Shown here piece by piece: positions 1-9,310 of a stretch of DNA of 51,468 bases. The translations under genes were made by a program, and so were the position numbers. How positions within the stretch are numbered: the first letter of the stretch is position 1; every line of letters begins with the position of its first letter. A model generated the notes under the pieces. That model worked only from the letters and a program-made list of their open reading frames with translations, was not told the origin of the DNA and ran no database searches. The stretch is from Candidatus Zhuqueibacterota bacterium (GTDB lineage Bacteria > Electryoneota > RPQS01). The stretch is from positions 1 to 51,468 of the forward strand of contig RPQS01000026.1 of NCBI GenBank assembly GCA_003818605.1. The letters run 5' to 3'.

Positions 1-40
1 CAATTCAAAATCTGATCGTCCATACAGCGCACGGCGCGGA

Positions 41-2317
41 TCAGGTGACTTCCTGATAGTCGGCGCTTGCGGATTTTTTCTTACGCGATTTCCCGGATTT
101 ATGTTCCGAGCCGTAATAGTAATAGTACTGGTAGTAATGGAAGTAGTAATAGTACGACCCGTAAATCTTTTTAATGTCAAGGCCGTTCAGCACTACTCCC
201 ATTACAGAGGAGCGTACATTCTTGAGCAGGCCGGCAGCGCGCTGTACCTCGCGTTTGCTGACCATTCCCGAACTGACAACCAGCAACGTACCGTCTACGC
301 GCGTGGCGAGAATCGCCGAGTCGGTAACCGCTACAACCGGCGGACTATCCAATAAAACATAGTCATAGCGGGCACGCGCTTCCTCAATGAATTTCTTCAT
401 CGCCTCCGACGCCACAAGTTCCGCTGGATTCGGCGGAATGTCGCCCGATGTGATGACGTCGAGCTTCTCAACTTCCGTATGTTTCACGACTTCATCAAAT
501 GAAAGCGAACCGATAAGAACATTCGTGAGACCGTATGTTTTATCCATTGAGAAGAAGTTGTGCAGTGACGGCCGCCGCAGATCGCTGTCCACGAGCAGCA
601 CGCGTGAACCCATTTGCGTCAGCGTGATCGCCAGATTCACGATGGAGGTGGATTTTCCCTCCTTCGACATCGTGGATGTGACCATGAGCACGCGCTTGGG
701 TTTGTCAATATCCGCAAATTGAATATTAGTGCGCAAACTGCGATAGGCTTCGCTTACGGGGGATTTCGGCGAGAAGCGCGTGATCATCTTCGCTTCCACG
801 CGATGCAAATCCGCATCCGTGAACTGCTTGCCCTGCTTCTTCAACCGTTTGATAATCTGCTCGGTGTAAACCAGCGGAATCGTCCCTAAGAGAGTCATTC
901 CCAATCGTTCCACGTCATCGCCGGTCTTCACGGTGTCATCCAGAAACTCGAGGAAGAACGCGATGCCCACTCCGATCACCAAGCCGAACAGCATTCCCAG
1001 CAGAATATTCAGTTTCTTTTTTGGACGGAACGGTTCAACAGACGGTTTGGCCGGATCCACGATTTGCACACCCGCGGATTTCCCGGCTTCCGTAATGCGC
1101 GATTCTTCATATTTTTCGTTCAACATCAGATACAACTTTTCATTCAATTCCCGGTCGCGCGTCAGGCGAGCCAACACCAGCGTCTTTTGCGGCAGCCGCT
1201 CCAAATCGTAATCCATATTCTGCATGACTTCCCGCAAGGCTTCGGCGCGGGCGGTCAGAGCCTTGATCTCCACGTCCGTGCTTAGCAGCTCATCAAAGAG
1301 TCGCTGCGAAGTCCGCATGGGATCAATCGCCGATGCGCCGCCGCTGGCGACTTTCCGCACTTCTTCAATCAGCTTGCTTTTAATCGCCTCCACTTCCTTC
1401 TCCAGCGCGGCGACGGTCACATCAGTTCCGGGACCGGAATTCGCCATTAACGTGGCGATGCGAGTCTGCTTGTCCGCAATTTCACGCTGAATGGATTCGA
1501 TCAGCGGACTGGACGCACTGCTGATATCCTCCACCATCGTGCCTTTCGTTTCAGCGATCTGCCGGCGCAGATATTCCTGACGGCGAAGCTGCGCGTTCAA
1601 TTCGGTCTGAGTCGTATTGTATAAAGCGTGAAACTCAGCGGATTGTCCAACGAGCTGCGTGGTTTCCTGATCCAAAGCCGAGACGCCTTGATTCTCCTTA
1701 TACGTTCGTTCCATCTCCTCCGATTGCGAAAGCTGCTGGCGGACAACATCAAGCTGCTGCTCCAGAAAAAGACGGACATCCGTGATCTCGCCGCGGGACG
1801 TCTGAAGGGAATAACGATAGAATTGCTCGGCAAGAGCGTTGGTAAGGAAAGCGGATTCAAACGGCGAGTATGCGATGACGCTAACTTTGAGTAAATCCGT
1901 GTCTTTCTGCAGAGTAACACCGACCTTATTGCGCAGCGTGCTCACGCGATTGTCAAAGGTAATGGGCATGCCGGAAGGAGCCGCCTCGCGCATGATTTCG
2001 AGTTCGCCGCGGTAGGGTGAATCGGCAAGCGAACGGATCACATCTTCCACGATGGTGCGGCTGCGTAAAATCTCCAGCGCATTCAGGTTTCTCGATTTCG
2101 GAACCGGACCCGGCCGCGAATTCAGAAACTCCGTTTCCACCATGTCGCGATTCAGGATAAGAATCGAGGCCGAAGACGAGTATTCCGGACGCATGCGGTA
2201 GGTTAAAAATGTGACGGCGCCTACCACGGCCAGAAACGATACCGCAATAATCCAGCGGCCGCGAAAGAGAATGCGGAGAAACTCCGACAATTGATGGGTG
2301 GTATCTTTTCCTTCCAA
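41..2317 (-). CDS. Polysaccharide-export tyrosine autokinase (Wzc/ExoP type, BY-kinase)
   Basis: This 758-residue protein joins a Wzz chain-length domain to a cytoplasmic tyrosine kinase. A membrane helix lies at about residues 20-40. A long periplasmic coiled-coil region follows, and a second helix at about 435-455 starts after a proline/lysine-rich stretch. The kinase carries Walker A (STMSKEGKSTS, from about 548), Walker A' (VLLVDSDLRRP) and Walker B (YDYVLLDSPP). The C-terminus holds a dense tyrosine cluster, the usual site of autophosphorylation. In this family, cycles of phosphorylation control chain length and export of capsule or exopolysaccharide, together with an outer-membrane Wza/SLBB protein. 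It is the last gene of the gcvT-comB-ftsK-lolA-flippase run and starts 14 bp after the flippase gene. No glycosyltransferase lies within the window. Family assignment is very secure; the polymer exported is unknown. Confidence 0.95.
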   Translation of the reverse strand: MEGKDTTHQLSEFLRILFRGRWIIAVSFLAVVGAVTFLTYRMRPEYSSSASILILNRDMVETEFLNSRPGPVPKSRNLNALEILRSRTIVEDVIRSLADSPYRGELEIMREAAPSGMPITFDNRVSTLRNKVGVTLQKDTDLLKVSVIAYSPFESAFLTNALAEQFYRYSLQTSRGEITDVRLFLEQQLDVVRQQLSQSEEMERTYKENQGVSALDQETTQLVGQSAEFHALYNTTQTELNAQLRRQEYLRRQIAETKGTMVEDISSASSPLIESIQREIADKQTRIATLMANSGPGTDVTVAALEKEVEAIKSKLIEEVRKVASGGASAIDPMRTSQRLFDELLSTDVEIKALTARAEALREVMQNMDYDLERLPQKTLVLARLTRDRELNEKLYLMLNEKYEESRITEAGKSAGVQIVDPAKPSVEPFRPKKKLNILLGMLFGLVIGVGIAFFLEFLDDTVKTGDDVERLGMTLLGTIPLVYTEQIIKRLKKQGKQFTDADLHRVEAKMITRFSPKSPVSEAYRSLRTNIQFADIDKPKRVLMVTSTMSKEGKSTSIVNLAITLTQMGSRVLLVDSDLRRPSLHNFFSMDKTYGLTNVLIGSLSFDEVVKHTEVEKLDVITSGDIPPNPAELVASEAMKKFIEEARARYDYVLLDSPPVVAVTDSAILATRVDGTLLVVSSGMVSKREVQRAAGLLKNVRSSVMGVVLNGLDIKKIYGSYYYYFHYYQYYYYYGSEHKSGKSRKKKSASADYQEVT

Positions 2318-2331
2318 GTCCGCCTCGTTCG

Positions 2332-3483
2332 TTACCTTCTTGCTTCCGAACTGTCTGATGCGTCGTCTTTCACCGGAACGATGGGAGACGACGATTCACT
2401 CGCCGTAGGATGCATTTCCGCCGTTAGATCTCGGGTCCCGTGAAACGATAGTCCAAGTTTCCAGAAAAAGAAAAGTCCCAGCACCGTGAGCGGAATATAA
2501 TTCAACGCATGCAGCAGAATCGCAAATCCGGCCGCCCGGTCTCCCGGCACCGCCAGTAGACTCAATCCGATGACGGTCATGCCGTGATATGTGCCGACCC
2601 CGCCGGGCGCGCCCGGAATGACGAATCCAAGCGTCGTGACAATCAGCGTAATCAACACGGCGGCCAGCGGGTTGGCGTCCAGAATACTCAAGCCTGAGTT
2701 CCAGAACTGCAATGATTGAAGAATACAATACACCATCCCCGCGTACATGGCCCATAGCGATAAAGAACTCGCAACCAGTCCGATATGATGCTCGGATTTC
2801 TTCAGGACGTCGAAACCCGATGTAAATCGCTCTAAAAGTTCGTAGCAAGCCGCCGCGGCTTTCTTCGGCAGTACATTCATCAACTTCTGCGCCGCAGCTA
2901 AAGAACGTCTGCGGTCAAAAGCAATCCAAAGCGTGAGCGTCGCTAATATAACGACCACTCCAGTCATCAGATAAATACCGCTGCGCAATCCACCGGGCAA
3001 CGGATAGAGTAAGACGCCCAGCAAAGCATAGGGCATCATAAAAAATAAATCCGTCATCCGCTCCAGTACGACGCTGCCGAAGGCGGCGGTGCGGGACAAG
3101 CCGGAAATCTGGAACACCACGTGCGCGCGGTACACTTCCCCCATCCGGAAAGGCAGCACGTTATTGGCCATGTATCCGATAGACATCGCGGCGAACACAT
3201 CCATGAAACGCATACGCACTATCGGGCCGAGCATAATCTGCCATCGCCAAGCTCGGACGGCCAGCGACGTAAAAAAGAGTACTCCGGCGCCGGCAATCGG
3301 GCTCCATCTGGCTCTGGCAAGAACATCACCGAGTTGAGAAATATCAAAACGCGGATGACCTACTAACGCTTCGCCAAACCCGCATTCCCCCGCGAAAAAC
3401 CGACCGAACTGCGGAATAAAAAACGTCAGATAGAGAAAGAGCAGACTCAAACCGAAACTGATGATCAGTCGTGTCCAGCGCAT
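2332..3483 (-). CDS. Flippase-like integral membrane protein (LPG-synthase TM / UPF0104 family)
   Basis: The protein has 383 residues and about eight hydrophobic helices. It matches the membrane domain shared by lysylphosphatidylglycerol synthase/flippase MprF and the stand-alone UPF0104 proteins; typical traits are the 'MGEVYRAHV' segment and a 'VIPGAPGGVGTYHG' loop. Family members are thought to move or recognise lipid-linked intermediates, but the substrate is generally unknown. The C-terminal 30 or so residues are polar and probably cytoplasmic. I place the start at the ATG at 3483, because an AAGTAGG ribosome-binding site lies 5 bases upstream. A GTG two codons earlier abuts the lolA stop codon and lacks such a site. 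Its position between lolA and the tyrosine kinase suits a role in envelope lipid or polysaccharide traffic; that role is inference. Confidence 0.85.
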   Translation of the reverse strand: MRWTRLIISFGLSLLFLYLTFFIPQFGRFFAGECGFGEALVGHPRFDISQLGDVLARARWSPIAGAGVLFFTSLAVRAWRWQIMLGPIVRMRFMDVFAAMSIGYMANNVLPFRMGEVYRAHVVFQISGLSRTAAFGSVVLERMTDLFFMMPYALLGVLLYPLPGGLRSGIYLMTGVVVILATLTLWIAFDRRRSLAAAQKLMNVLPKKAAAACYELLERFTSGFDVLKKSEHHIGLVASSLSLWAMYAGMVYCILQSLQFWNSGLSILDANPLAAVLITLIVTTLGFVIPGAPGGVGTYHGMTVIGLSLLAVPGDRAAGFAILLHALNYIPLTVLGLFFFWKLGLSFHGTRDLTAEMHPTASESSSPIVPVKDDASDSSEARR

Positions 3484-3489
3484 CGTCAC

Positions 3490-4137
3490 CTACTTACTCG
3501 TTCCCGCGCCGCGGAAGTCCAATAAATTCTCCACGGGAACTTCGGGCGGCGTAAAAAGCGCCGAATCAATTGGACCATTCTCGTTCCACACCATAACCGA
3601 ATAGTGCATCACCGTACCGTCGGGCGGCCGCAAATCCAAAGCGCCCGGGTAATCGCGATCTGCAGAAAACGTCAGAGTAACCGTTCCGCCCAACGTTTTA
3701 TCAAAAGGTTCAAGAGTAAGAACGCGATCTCCATCCGGCCGATTTTCCAACTGAACGGCGCGGAAATTTTTTCGCGCATTAAACAACACTTCTTCCGGAA
3801 GCCAGTCGCTTTGCTCGGAGATGTTTTCCCGGATTAAAGTATTCTGTGTTTTCAGATATCGCCACTGCTCGCGGCCCGTTTCACATACGGACCATTCCGG
3901 AGTATCATGAAAAAAACGATCCCCTTTGACCCAGACAAGACGACCCTCAATCAGCGCGTTGTCCGATTCCGCGCGGGCTTCGTAGCGGATATCCAGTGAA
4001 TTCAAGGCTTGCAAACGCCGTTCCAGCGTAGAATAGAGATTCTCTGCGGGTGTTTCTGCGCAGGCTAAACCCGTTAGGAGCAGCCAGAGAATTAAAAGAA
4101 CGTTACTTTTCGGCAACATTGTCAAAGTAGTGCTCAT
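3490..4137 (-). CDS. lolA: LolA-like outer-membrane lipoprotein carrier
   Basis: This protein of about 215 residues has a cleavable signal peptide (hydrophobic core LLILWLLLTGLACA) and a mature part with the LolA/LolB half-barrel pattern. Features include 'LDIRYEA', 'GRLVWVKGDRFFHDTPE' and a 'LTFSADRDYPGALDL' strand. LolA carries lipoproteins from the LolCDE complex across the periplasm to the outer membrane. The gene overlaps the end of ftsK by 35 bp, and ftsK-lolA adjacency is common in bacteria, which supports the call. An ATG at 4119 would give a more compact signal peptide; neither start has a clear ribosome-binding site, so translation may be coupled to ftsK. Sequence divergence in this family is high, so the exact carrier role is inferred. 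Confidence 0.78.
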   Translation of the reverse strand: MSTTLTMLPKSNVLLILWLLLTGLACAETPAENLYSTLERRLQALNSLDIRYEARAESDNALIEGRLVWVKGDRFFHDTPEWSVCETGREQWRYLKTQNTLIRENISEQSDWLPEEVLFNARKNFRAVQLENRPDGDRVLTLEPFDKTLGGTVTLTFSADRDYPGALDLRPPDGTVMHYSVMVWNENGPIDSALFTPPEVPVENLLDFRGAGTSK

Positions 4138-6379
4138 CTACGAGAACTGCGCGAGCCTTGGAACCATCAAAGGGTCCGACGACTCCCGCTCGTTCCAATT
4201 GGTCAATGAGACGCGCGGCGCGGCTGTAGCCGACTTTCAACCGGCGTTGTAAAATGGAAACACTTCCCTGTCCGGTGCGTACGACAATCTTTGCCGCTTC
4301 CATAAACAGCGGATCGCGGTCGCCGGGCCCTAAAGTCAAGCCGCCGTTCTCAATTTGTTCCTCTTCTACGGGTAAAAGCAGTTTGGAGCGCGGCGGAGAC
4401 TGCTTGCAAATGTGAGAAATCAGCCGGGAAATTTCATGCGATGTGAGCAGAGCGCCCTGTAAACGAATCGGTGCGGGTTCTTCCGGATGCTGGAAGAGCA
4501 TGTCCCCCTGTCCAAGCAGCATCTCCGCGCCATTCGTATCGAGGATCGTGCGCGAATCCACTTTCATTGCAACACGAAAAGCGATGCGCGCAGGGAAATT
4601 CGCTTTAATCACGCCGGTAATCACATCCACGGATGGCCGCTGTGTAGCCACGACCAGATGAATGCCGACAGCACGCGCTAATTGCGCCAACCGGGCAATG
4701 GGTTCTTCTACTTCGCGCGCGGCGGTTACCATCAAGTCCGCCAGCTCATCAATCACCACAACAATATACGGCAGCGGACATTCGTCGTTTTCGCCCGGAT
4801 CCTCGCGCACAGCGTCGTTATATTCGGCCAATTGCCTCGACCCGCGTTCCGCCAACAAATCATAGCGGCGCTCCATCTCCACTAAACAGCTCTTCAGCAC
4901 TTTAACCGCTTCATCGGGCCGTGTAATCACATACTCGGAAAGATCAGGGCGATGCGTGACATGGTGATTGCGGAGTTCATTATAGGCGGAGAGCTCAAGT
5001 TTTTTCGGATCAATGAGCACAAACTGCACGTCTTCGGGCGTCGTACGCAGCAGAATGGAGGCGATGATGGTGTTGACGCATACGGATTTTCCGCTGCCCG
5101 TCGTCCCCGCTATCAGCAGGTGCGGGAGACTGGCCAGATCGGAAACAAAAATATCTCCGGAAACCGTGCGCCCCAAGGCGATTGTCAGCCGTGACTGAGA
5201 TGACTGATAAGCCGGAGATTCGGCAACTTCGCGAAACGTAACAGTGGCCGGTTTGACGTTGGCCATTTCCACACCGACGGCAGCCACGCCGGGAATCGGC
5301 GCAAGAATACGCAATCCACGCGCGCGCAGAGCGAGCGCAATATCATCGGCCAAAGCTTCAATGCGCGAGACTTTCACACCGGGAGCAGGTTCGAGATCGA
5401 AACGCGTGATGACCGGTCCCGGATTAACGCGTACAACCTTGGCCTGTACTCCGAATGTCGCCAATGTTTTTTCAAGCAGATCGGAATTGCGCTGCTGCTC
5501 TTCAGGCGACATGCCGCTTTCCTGACCCGGTTTGGGAGGATTAAACAGATCCAGCGGCGGGAAAACGTACCCCGTGCGATCTTCAATCTGCATGGCCAGC
5601 TGCGAAACCGGTTCCGGTTTTTCGCGGCGCGCCTTGCGCCCCAAACGCAGGAAACCTGGTTTCGGAGATTCACTCTCCACTTCCTCGAGAATCGAGTCAC
5701 CCGCATCGGGTAAAGCTTCCATTACGCCCGTTTCACCTTCAACCGCTTCATGATCACGCTTACGGAAAAAGGAGAAACGCGGCGGGCGAGCCTGCGCGAC
5801 ACGGTCAATCGCAGTGTTCACGCGGTGTTCAAACCATCCGGCAAAACCCGCTACGGAAAAGGCCAGACCGACAACGAGAATGAGCAGAAGCAGTACAACC
5901 GCTCCGGTATGGCCAAGCAGTATCGCCAAATGAGTCGCGGACCAAGCGCCGAATTGACCGGAATGCGGATAGTAATCCGTTTGAAGAAGCCCCGGCCAAA
6001 TGTTACCGGCCAGTCCAAAAAAAGCGGATATCCACAGCGTAAAGACAATCACCCATGCCGAAAGTTCAAAAGGACGTTGCCAATGCAAACGGCGGAGTAG
6101 CGTCCATCCCCAGATGCCGATTACAAGAACGATTCCGAAAGCCGCCCAACGCCCTAACAGAAACGGTCCCAATCCGTGAGCGATGACCGCCCCGAAAAAG
6201 CCGATCCAGTTATTGGAATGCGCCGTTTCGTCTGTAGCCGGCCAATCGGAAGAAGACCAACTCACTAAAGCAAGGAATACGAGAAGTGCAAGGGCCAGCA
6301 ATGCCAGCCCCCATAGAAAAGATGCGGTTGGAACCGTGTCAGGCCGAGTTGACCGTGGGCTCGGCGAGCGGACTGCCAT
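4103..6379 (-). CDS. ftsK: DNA translocase FtsK/SpoIIIE
   Basis: FtsK is a septum-anchored, ATP-driven motor that pumps chromosomal DNA during division and helps dimer resolution. The 758-residue protein has four or five membrane helices in its first 185 residues, a short linker (about 190-260), the alpha/beta motor and a C-terminal winged-helix gamma domain. Walker A is GTTGSGKS at 425-432 and Walker B is the segment YIVVVIDELADLMV. The gamma domain (about the last 70 residues) has the KOPS-reading pattern 'SVSILQRRLKVGYSRAARL'. The linker is much shorter than in E. coli FtsK, as in most non-enteric homologues. The gene overlaps comB by 41 bp upstream and lolA downstream, so it is surely co-transcribed with both. 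Confidence 0.97.
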   Translation of the reverse strand: MAVRSPSPRSTRPDTVPTASFLWGLALLALALLVFLALVSWSSSDWPATDETAHSNNWIGFFGAVIAHGLGPFLLGRWAAFGIVLVIGIWGWTLLRRLHWQRPFELSAWVIVFTLWISAFFGLAGNIWPGLLQTDYYPHSGQFGAWSATHLAILLGHTGAVVLLLLILVVGLAFSVAGFAGWFEHRVNTAIDRVAQARPPRFSFFRKRDHEAVEGETGVMEALPDAGDSILEEVESESPKPGFLRLGRKARREKPEPVSQLAMQIEDRTGYVFPPLDLFNPPKPGQESGMSPEEQQRNSDLLEKTLATFGVQAKVVRVNPGPVITRFDLEPAPGVKVSRIEALADDIALALRARGLRILAPIPGVAAVGVEMANVKPATVTFREVAESPAYQSSQSRLTIALGRTVSGDIFVSDLASLPHLLIAGTTGSGKSVCVNTIIASILLRTTPEDVQFVLIDPKKLELSAYNELRNHHVTHRPDLSEYVITRPDEAVKVLKSCLVEMERRYDLLAERGSRQLAEYNDAVREDPGENDECPLPYIVVVIDELADLMVTAAREVEEPIARLAQLARAVGIHLVVATQRPSVDVITGVIKANFPARIAFRVAMKVDSRTILDTNGAEMLLGQGDMLFQHPEEPAPIRLQGALLTSHEISRLISHICKQSPPRSKLLLPVEEEQIENGGLTLGPGDRDPLFMEAAKIVVRTGQGSVSILQRRLKVGYSRAARLIDQLERAGVVGPFDGSKARAVLVDEHYFDNVAEK

Positions 6380-7142
6380 CAGGCTTATATCCTCGGATTT
6401 TACCTTCCACCAGCATGGGAACTACCGGGTGGATATCCAACCGCGAACAGTATTCGATATCCTGCTCCGCGCCAAGCGACATCAGAAGTTGTCCGTGATT
6501 GCAGTTCTTCAGCAGGTTCGGAATATTCCCGTCAAAATGTTTATGCAACAGCGACGCGGCGCGCGCCCCGTCGTTGATCGTCAAACCGCGCTTCACTTTG
6601 CTTTCTAACGCCACAATAAATTTGCCGCCGCACACAAAGTCTTCGATGGCGAACTGATCCATTTTCCCGGCACACACGATGACAATGGGTTTGCGGTCAT
6701 CCACAATCCTTTTTATTACCGCGGCGAAGTTGTTGTAGCCTCCGACATACACGTGATCCGCCAACCGCGACCGAACCACCGCCGCCGAACCGTTCGTGGA
6801 AGAGAAAATGATGATCCGTCCGTTGACTCGTTCCGCCGTATATTCAAACGGAGAGTTGCCCAGATCAAAACCGTCAATCTTCCGGCCCTCTCGTTCACCG
6901 CATAAAAGGCTCATCCCGCGTCCCGCCCGAGACGCCAGTTCCCCCGCTTCAGCAGGGGTCAGTACGGGAATAATTTCCCGGGCGCCACTCATGAGTGCAC
7001 AGGCAATAGTCGCGGAAGAGCGCAGCACGTCCACAATCACAACCGAGCAGCCGCGCAAATCGTCGTCCGTCACTTCCCGCGGCGTGGCAAACAGCTTGAC
7101 GTCCAGCGGTGATTGAGCCGTGATTTTCGGTTCTTGCTTCAT
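6339..7142 (-). CDS. comB: 2-phosphosulfolactate phosphatase ComB
   Basis: ComB removes phosphate from (R)-2-phospho-3-sulfolactate to give 3-sulfolactate. This is a step of coenzyme M synthesis in methanogens, and in bacteria it leads to free sulfolactate. The 267-residue protein has the ComB fold signatures: 'VVIVDVLRSSATI' near the N-terminus, 'LLCGEREGRKIDGFDLGNSP', 'IIFSSTNGSAAV' and 'DFVCGGKFI'. The ATG shares one base with the gcvT stop (TGATG), and the 3' end overlaps ftsK, so it sits inside a tightly coupled transcript. No other sulfolactate or coenzyme M gene is in the window, so the physiological role is open. The family call is strong; some relatives annotated ComB may act on other phosphate esters. 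Confidence 0.9.
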   Translation of the reverse strand: MKQEPKITAQSPLDVKLFATPREVTDDDLRGCSVVIVDVLRSSATIACALMSGAREIIPVLTPAEAGELASRAGRGMSLLCGEREGRKIDGFDLGNSPFEYTAERVNGRIIIFSSTNGSAAVVRSRLADHVYVGGYNNFAAVIKRIVDDRKPIVIVCAGKMDQFAIEDFVCGGKFIVALESKVKRGLTINDGARAASLLHKHFDGNIPNLLKNCNHGQLLMSLGAEQDIEYCSRLDIHPVVPMLVEGKIRGYKPDGSPLAEPTVNSA

Positions 7143-8230
7143 CAGTAAGGCCGCTGATAAAACGGGGTTTTCACAACATGAGCCGGGAAAATCCGACCGC
7201 GGCAGTCCACGCGAACTTCGCTGCCGATGGCGCTGAGTTCAGTGGGAACGTATCCCATGGCAATGCCTTTGTTCAAGCAGGGAGATACCGTTCCCGAAGT
7301 CACGGTACCGATTTGCTTACTGTCATTCACTCCCAAAATCGGATAATGATGACGCGGGAAACCGGTGCCTTCCACTTCCAGTCCCACAAGCTTGCGCTTC
7401 AAACCGGCTTCTTTGCTTTCCAAAATTTTTTGCCGCCCGCAGAAATCGCCCTTATTCAGCTTGGTAATCCAGCCCAAACCGGCTTCGAGCGGATGCGTGG
7501 TCTCGTCAATGTCATTGCCGTACAAACACATCTTCATTTCCAGACGCAGACTATCGCGCGCACCCAAGCCAATCGGCTCATAATGAAATTCCTTGCCGGC
7601 CTCAAACAGAGCATTCCAAATCGTAAGGGCGTCACGATTGGCGAAATATAATTCGAAGCCGTCTTCGCCAGTATAACCGGTACGGGAAATGATCGCGGAC
7701 GCTCCCGCTACTTTTCCTTCCGCAAACCAGTAAAATTTAATCTTGGACAAATCTGTGTCGGTCAGCTTGCGAATCAGCGGTTCCGCTTTACGGCCTTGAA
7801 CGGCAAGCAGAGTGATATCATCTGTTTCATTCGTGAGCTGAACGTTGCCGCGCTTGTTCTCATTGACCCAGTTCCAGTCTTTTTCGACATTCGCTCCGTT
7901 CACGACCAGCATAATGTGATCGGGAAAACGATAGACCAGAAGATCATCTACGATACCGCCGTGCGGCTTGCACATGCAGGAGTACTGCACTTGACCGACG
8001 GCCAGCGATTTAACGTCGTTGACGGTAATGTAATCCACAAACGCTTCACGATCCGGGCCGGTCACACGGAATTCACCCATGTGCGATACGTCGAAAACAC
8101 CCACCGTTTCGCGGACGCGGAGATGCTCCGCGCGGATGGATGTATATTGAATGGGCATATCATAGCCCGCAAACTCAACCATTTTCGCGCCCAATTGGCG
8201 ATGGATGTCCGTCAAGGCAGTCTTCTTCAC
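7142..8230 (-). CDS. gcvT: Aminomethyltransferase, glycine cleavage T protein
   Basis: GcvT transfers the methylene group of the aminomethyl-lipoyl H protein to tetrahydrofolate and releases ammonia. The protein (362 residues from the chosen start) shows family hallmarks: '[15 protein letters not shown]', '[15 protein letters not shown]', '[13 protein letters not shown]', '[11 protein letters not shown]' and '[10 protein letters not shown]'. I place the start at the GTG at 8230, because GGAG lies 9 bases upstream and the protein then begins with the usual [13 protein letters not shown] at 8248 is the other in-frame choice but would leave only about 12 bases of leader behind the predicted promoter. 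It is the first gene of the operon running to the tyrosine kinase. The gcvH and gcvP partners are not in this window. Confidence 0.95.
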   Translation of the reverse strand: MKKTALTDIHRQLGAKMVEFAGYDMPIQYTSIRAEHLRVRETVGVFDVSHMGEFRVTGPDREAFVDYITVNDVKSLAVGQVQYSCMCKPHGGIVDDLLVYRFPDHIMLVVNGANVEKDWNWVNENKRGNVQLTNETDDITLLAVQGRKAEPLIRKLTDTDLSKIKFYWFAEGKVAGASAIISRTGYTGEDGFELYFANRDALTIWNALFEAGKEFHYEPIGLGARDSLRLEMKMCLYGNDIDETTHPLEAGLGWITKLNKGDFCGRQKILESKEAGLKRKLVGLEVEGTGFPRHHYPILGVNDSKQIGTVTSGTVSPCLNKGIAMGYVPTELSAIGSEVRVDCRGRIFPAHVVKTPFYQRPY

Positions 8231-8267
8231 GATCCGTATCTCCAGCAATGATTAGGTACAGAAAGTA

Positions 8268-8296
8268 ATTATAACAATTTCCGGTCAAATCAGCAA
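8268..8296 (-). promoter_or_regulatory. Sigma-70-type promoter of the gcvT-comB-ftsK operon
   Basis: On the minus strand the sequence reads TTGCTG, 17 bases, TATAAT, so the -10 box is perfect and the spacing optimal. Transcription would start near 8260, about 30 bases before the GTG of gcvT. This fits the gap after the terminator at 8379-8411. Confidence 0.7.
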
Positions 8297-8377
8297 GCAG
8301 CACCTTGCCTTTCCACTATAGCTTATCTCATTGTATATTATCCAATTGCAAAATAATCGCGACGGCATTTTTAGGCA

Positions 8378-8411
8378 TAAAAAGCGGGCGAGGGCATCAC
8401 GTGCTCGCCCG
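8378..8411 (-). terminator. Rho-independent terminator after the PstS-like gene
   Basis: An 8-bp GC-only stem (8385-8392 with 8404-8411) is followed on the minus strand by CTTTTTATG. It lies just past the stop of the PstS-like gene and before the gcvT promoter. Confidence 0.8.
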
Positions 8412-8434
8412 AAGAATGATTCCGGATTGACTGT

Positions 8435-9310
8435 CTATCGCATTCTGACAACACGTACCGGCACGGCCGCAGGCCGGTAACCCAATCGCATGGCTTCGCG
8501 CTGACCCGTATTGCTGACAGCATACGTCAAGTAGCCGGCGGCCACATCATCCTTGTTGTGCGTGGTTACATAGGTGATATCGAGCCGGAACGGATACACC
8601 GGCTCCTCAAAAATGGTCTTAACATTTGCGGGAATATCATAACCGGCTCTTCCGAATGCCAAACGTTTAAAAGGAAGGTTTTCGATAGGCATGGAATAAA
8701 CGAGCAACGCCCCTTCATCATCTTTGGCCAGATCCAGCATCTGGGCGTACGTGCTGCAAATCCGCACGCTCATCGAATCCAATTCGCCATAGTATTGGAC
8801 GATTGTCTGAAACGCGCCTTCACCGGGAAGCGGCAGATATGGGGTGATGGATTGATCGTCTCCTCCCAACGCCAGCCAATTGCGGATCGTGCCGGTTAAA
8901 ATCTCGCGCAACTTTGTGCTATCCAAGCTTGAAACCGGATTGCCTTCTGCTGCCAGCAAAAACACGGGGTAGAAGGCGACAGGATATGTATACAGCTTTA
9001 AACCCGCGCGCTGAAAAGCCAGAGATTCTGCTTTCACTAAAGCACGATCCAGAAAAATCTCCTCCACTCGCTCATTGAGCAGAGAATCCACCAATTGACG
9101 ATTCGTCCGGCTTTGAAAGCTTATGGATGCTTTGGGATTTGTTGCCTGAAACGCCACGGCTAATTTCCACGCCGGAAAATAGGCCGCCTCCGACACACCG
9201 ATAACCGCTTTCCCGGACGTCATTGTGGATCGTGGCGGCGGCGCGCCGCAGCCAATGATCGAAACCAAACAAACAACCAAGACAAAAACAGATAGCCATA
9301 ACCGCATCAT
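8435..9310 (-). CDS. PstS-like substrate-binding lipoprotein
   Basis: The 291-residue protein begins with a lipoprotein signal (hydrophobic stretch ending SIIGC, so Cys21 would be lipidated) and continues as a periplasmic-binding-protein domain of the PstS type. Supporting segments are 'YPAWKLAVAF'-like start (FPAWKLAVAFQATNP), 'LREILTGTIRNWLALGG' and 'YLTYAVSNTGQREAMRLGY'. The loops that bind phosphate in true PstS (GSST and GSGTG) are replaced here by VSEAAY and QSRTN, so phosphate binding is doubtful. No pstCAB transporter genes are nearby. The gene follows the exb/tonB genes, an arrangement familiar from Bacteroidota, where such PstS-like proteins sit next to exbB-exbD-exbD-tonB. The start shares one base with the stop of the small membrane protein gene (TAATG). 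Confidence 0.8.
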   Translation of the reverse strand: MMRLWLSVFVLVVCLVSIIGCGAPPPRSTMTSGKAVIGVSEAAYFPAWKLAVAFQATNPKASISFQSRTNRQLVDSLLNERVEEIFLDRALVKAESLAFQRAGLKLYTYPVAFYPVFLLAAEGNPVSSLDSTKLREILTGTIRNWLALGGDDQSITPYLPLPGEGAFQTIVQYYGELDSMSVRICSTYAQMLDLAKDDEGALLVYSMPIENLPFKRLAFGRAGYDIPANVKTIFEEPVYPFRLDITYVTTHNKDDVAAGYLTYAVSNTGQREAMRLGYRPAAVPVRVVRMR

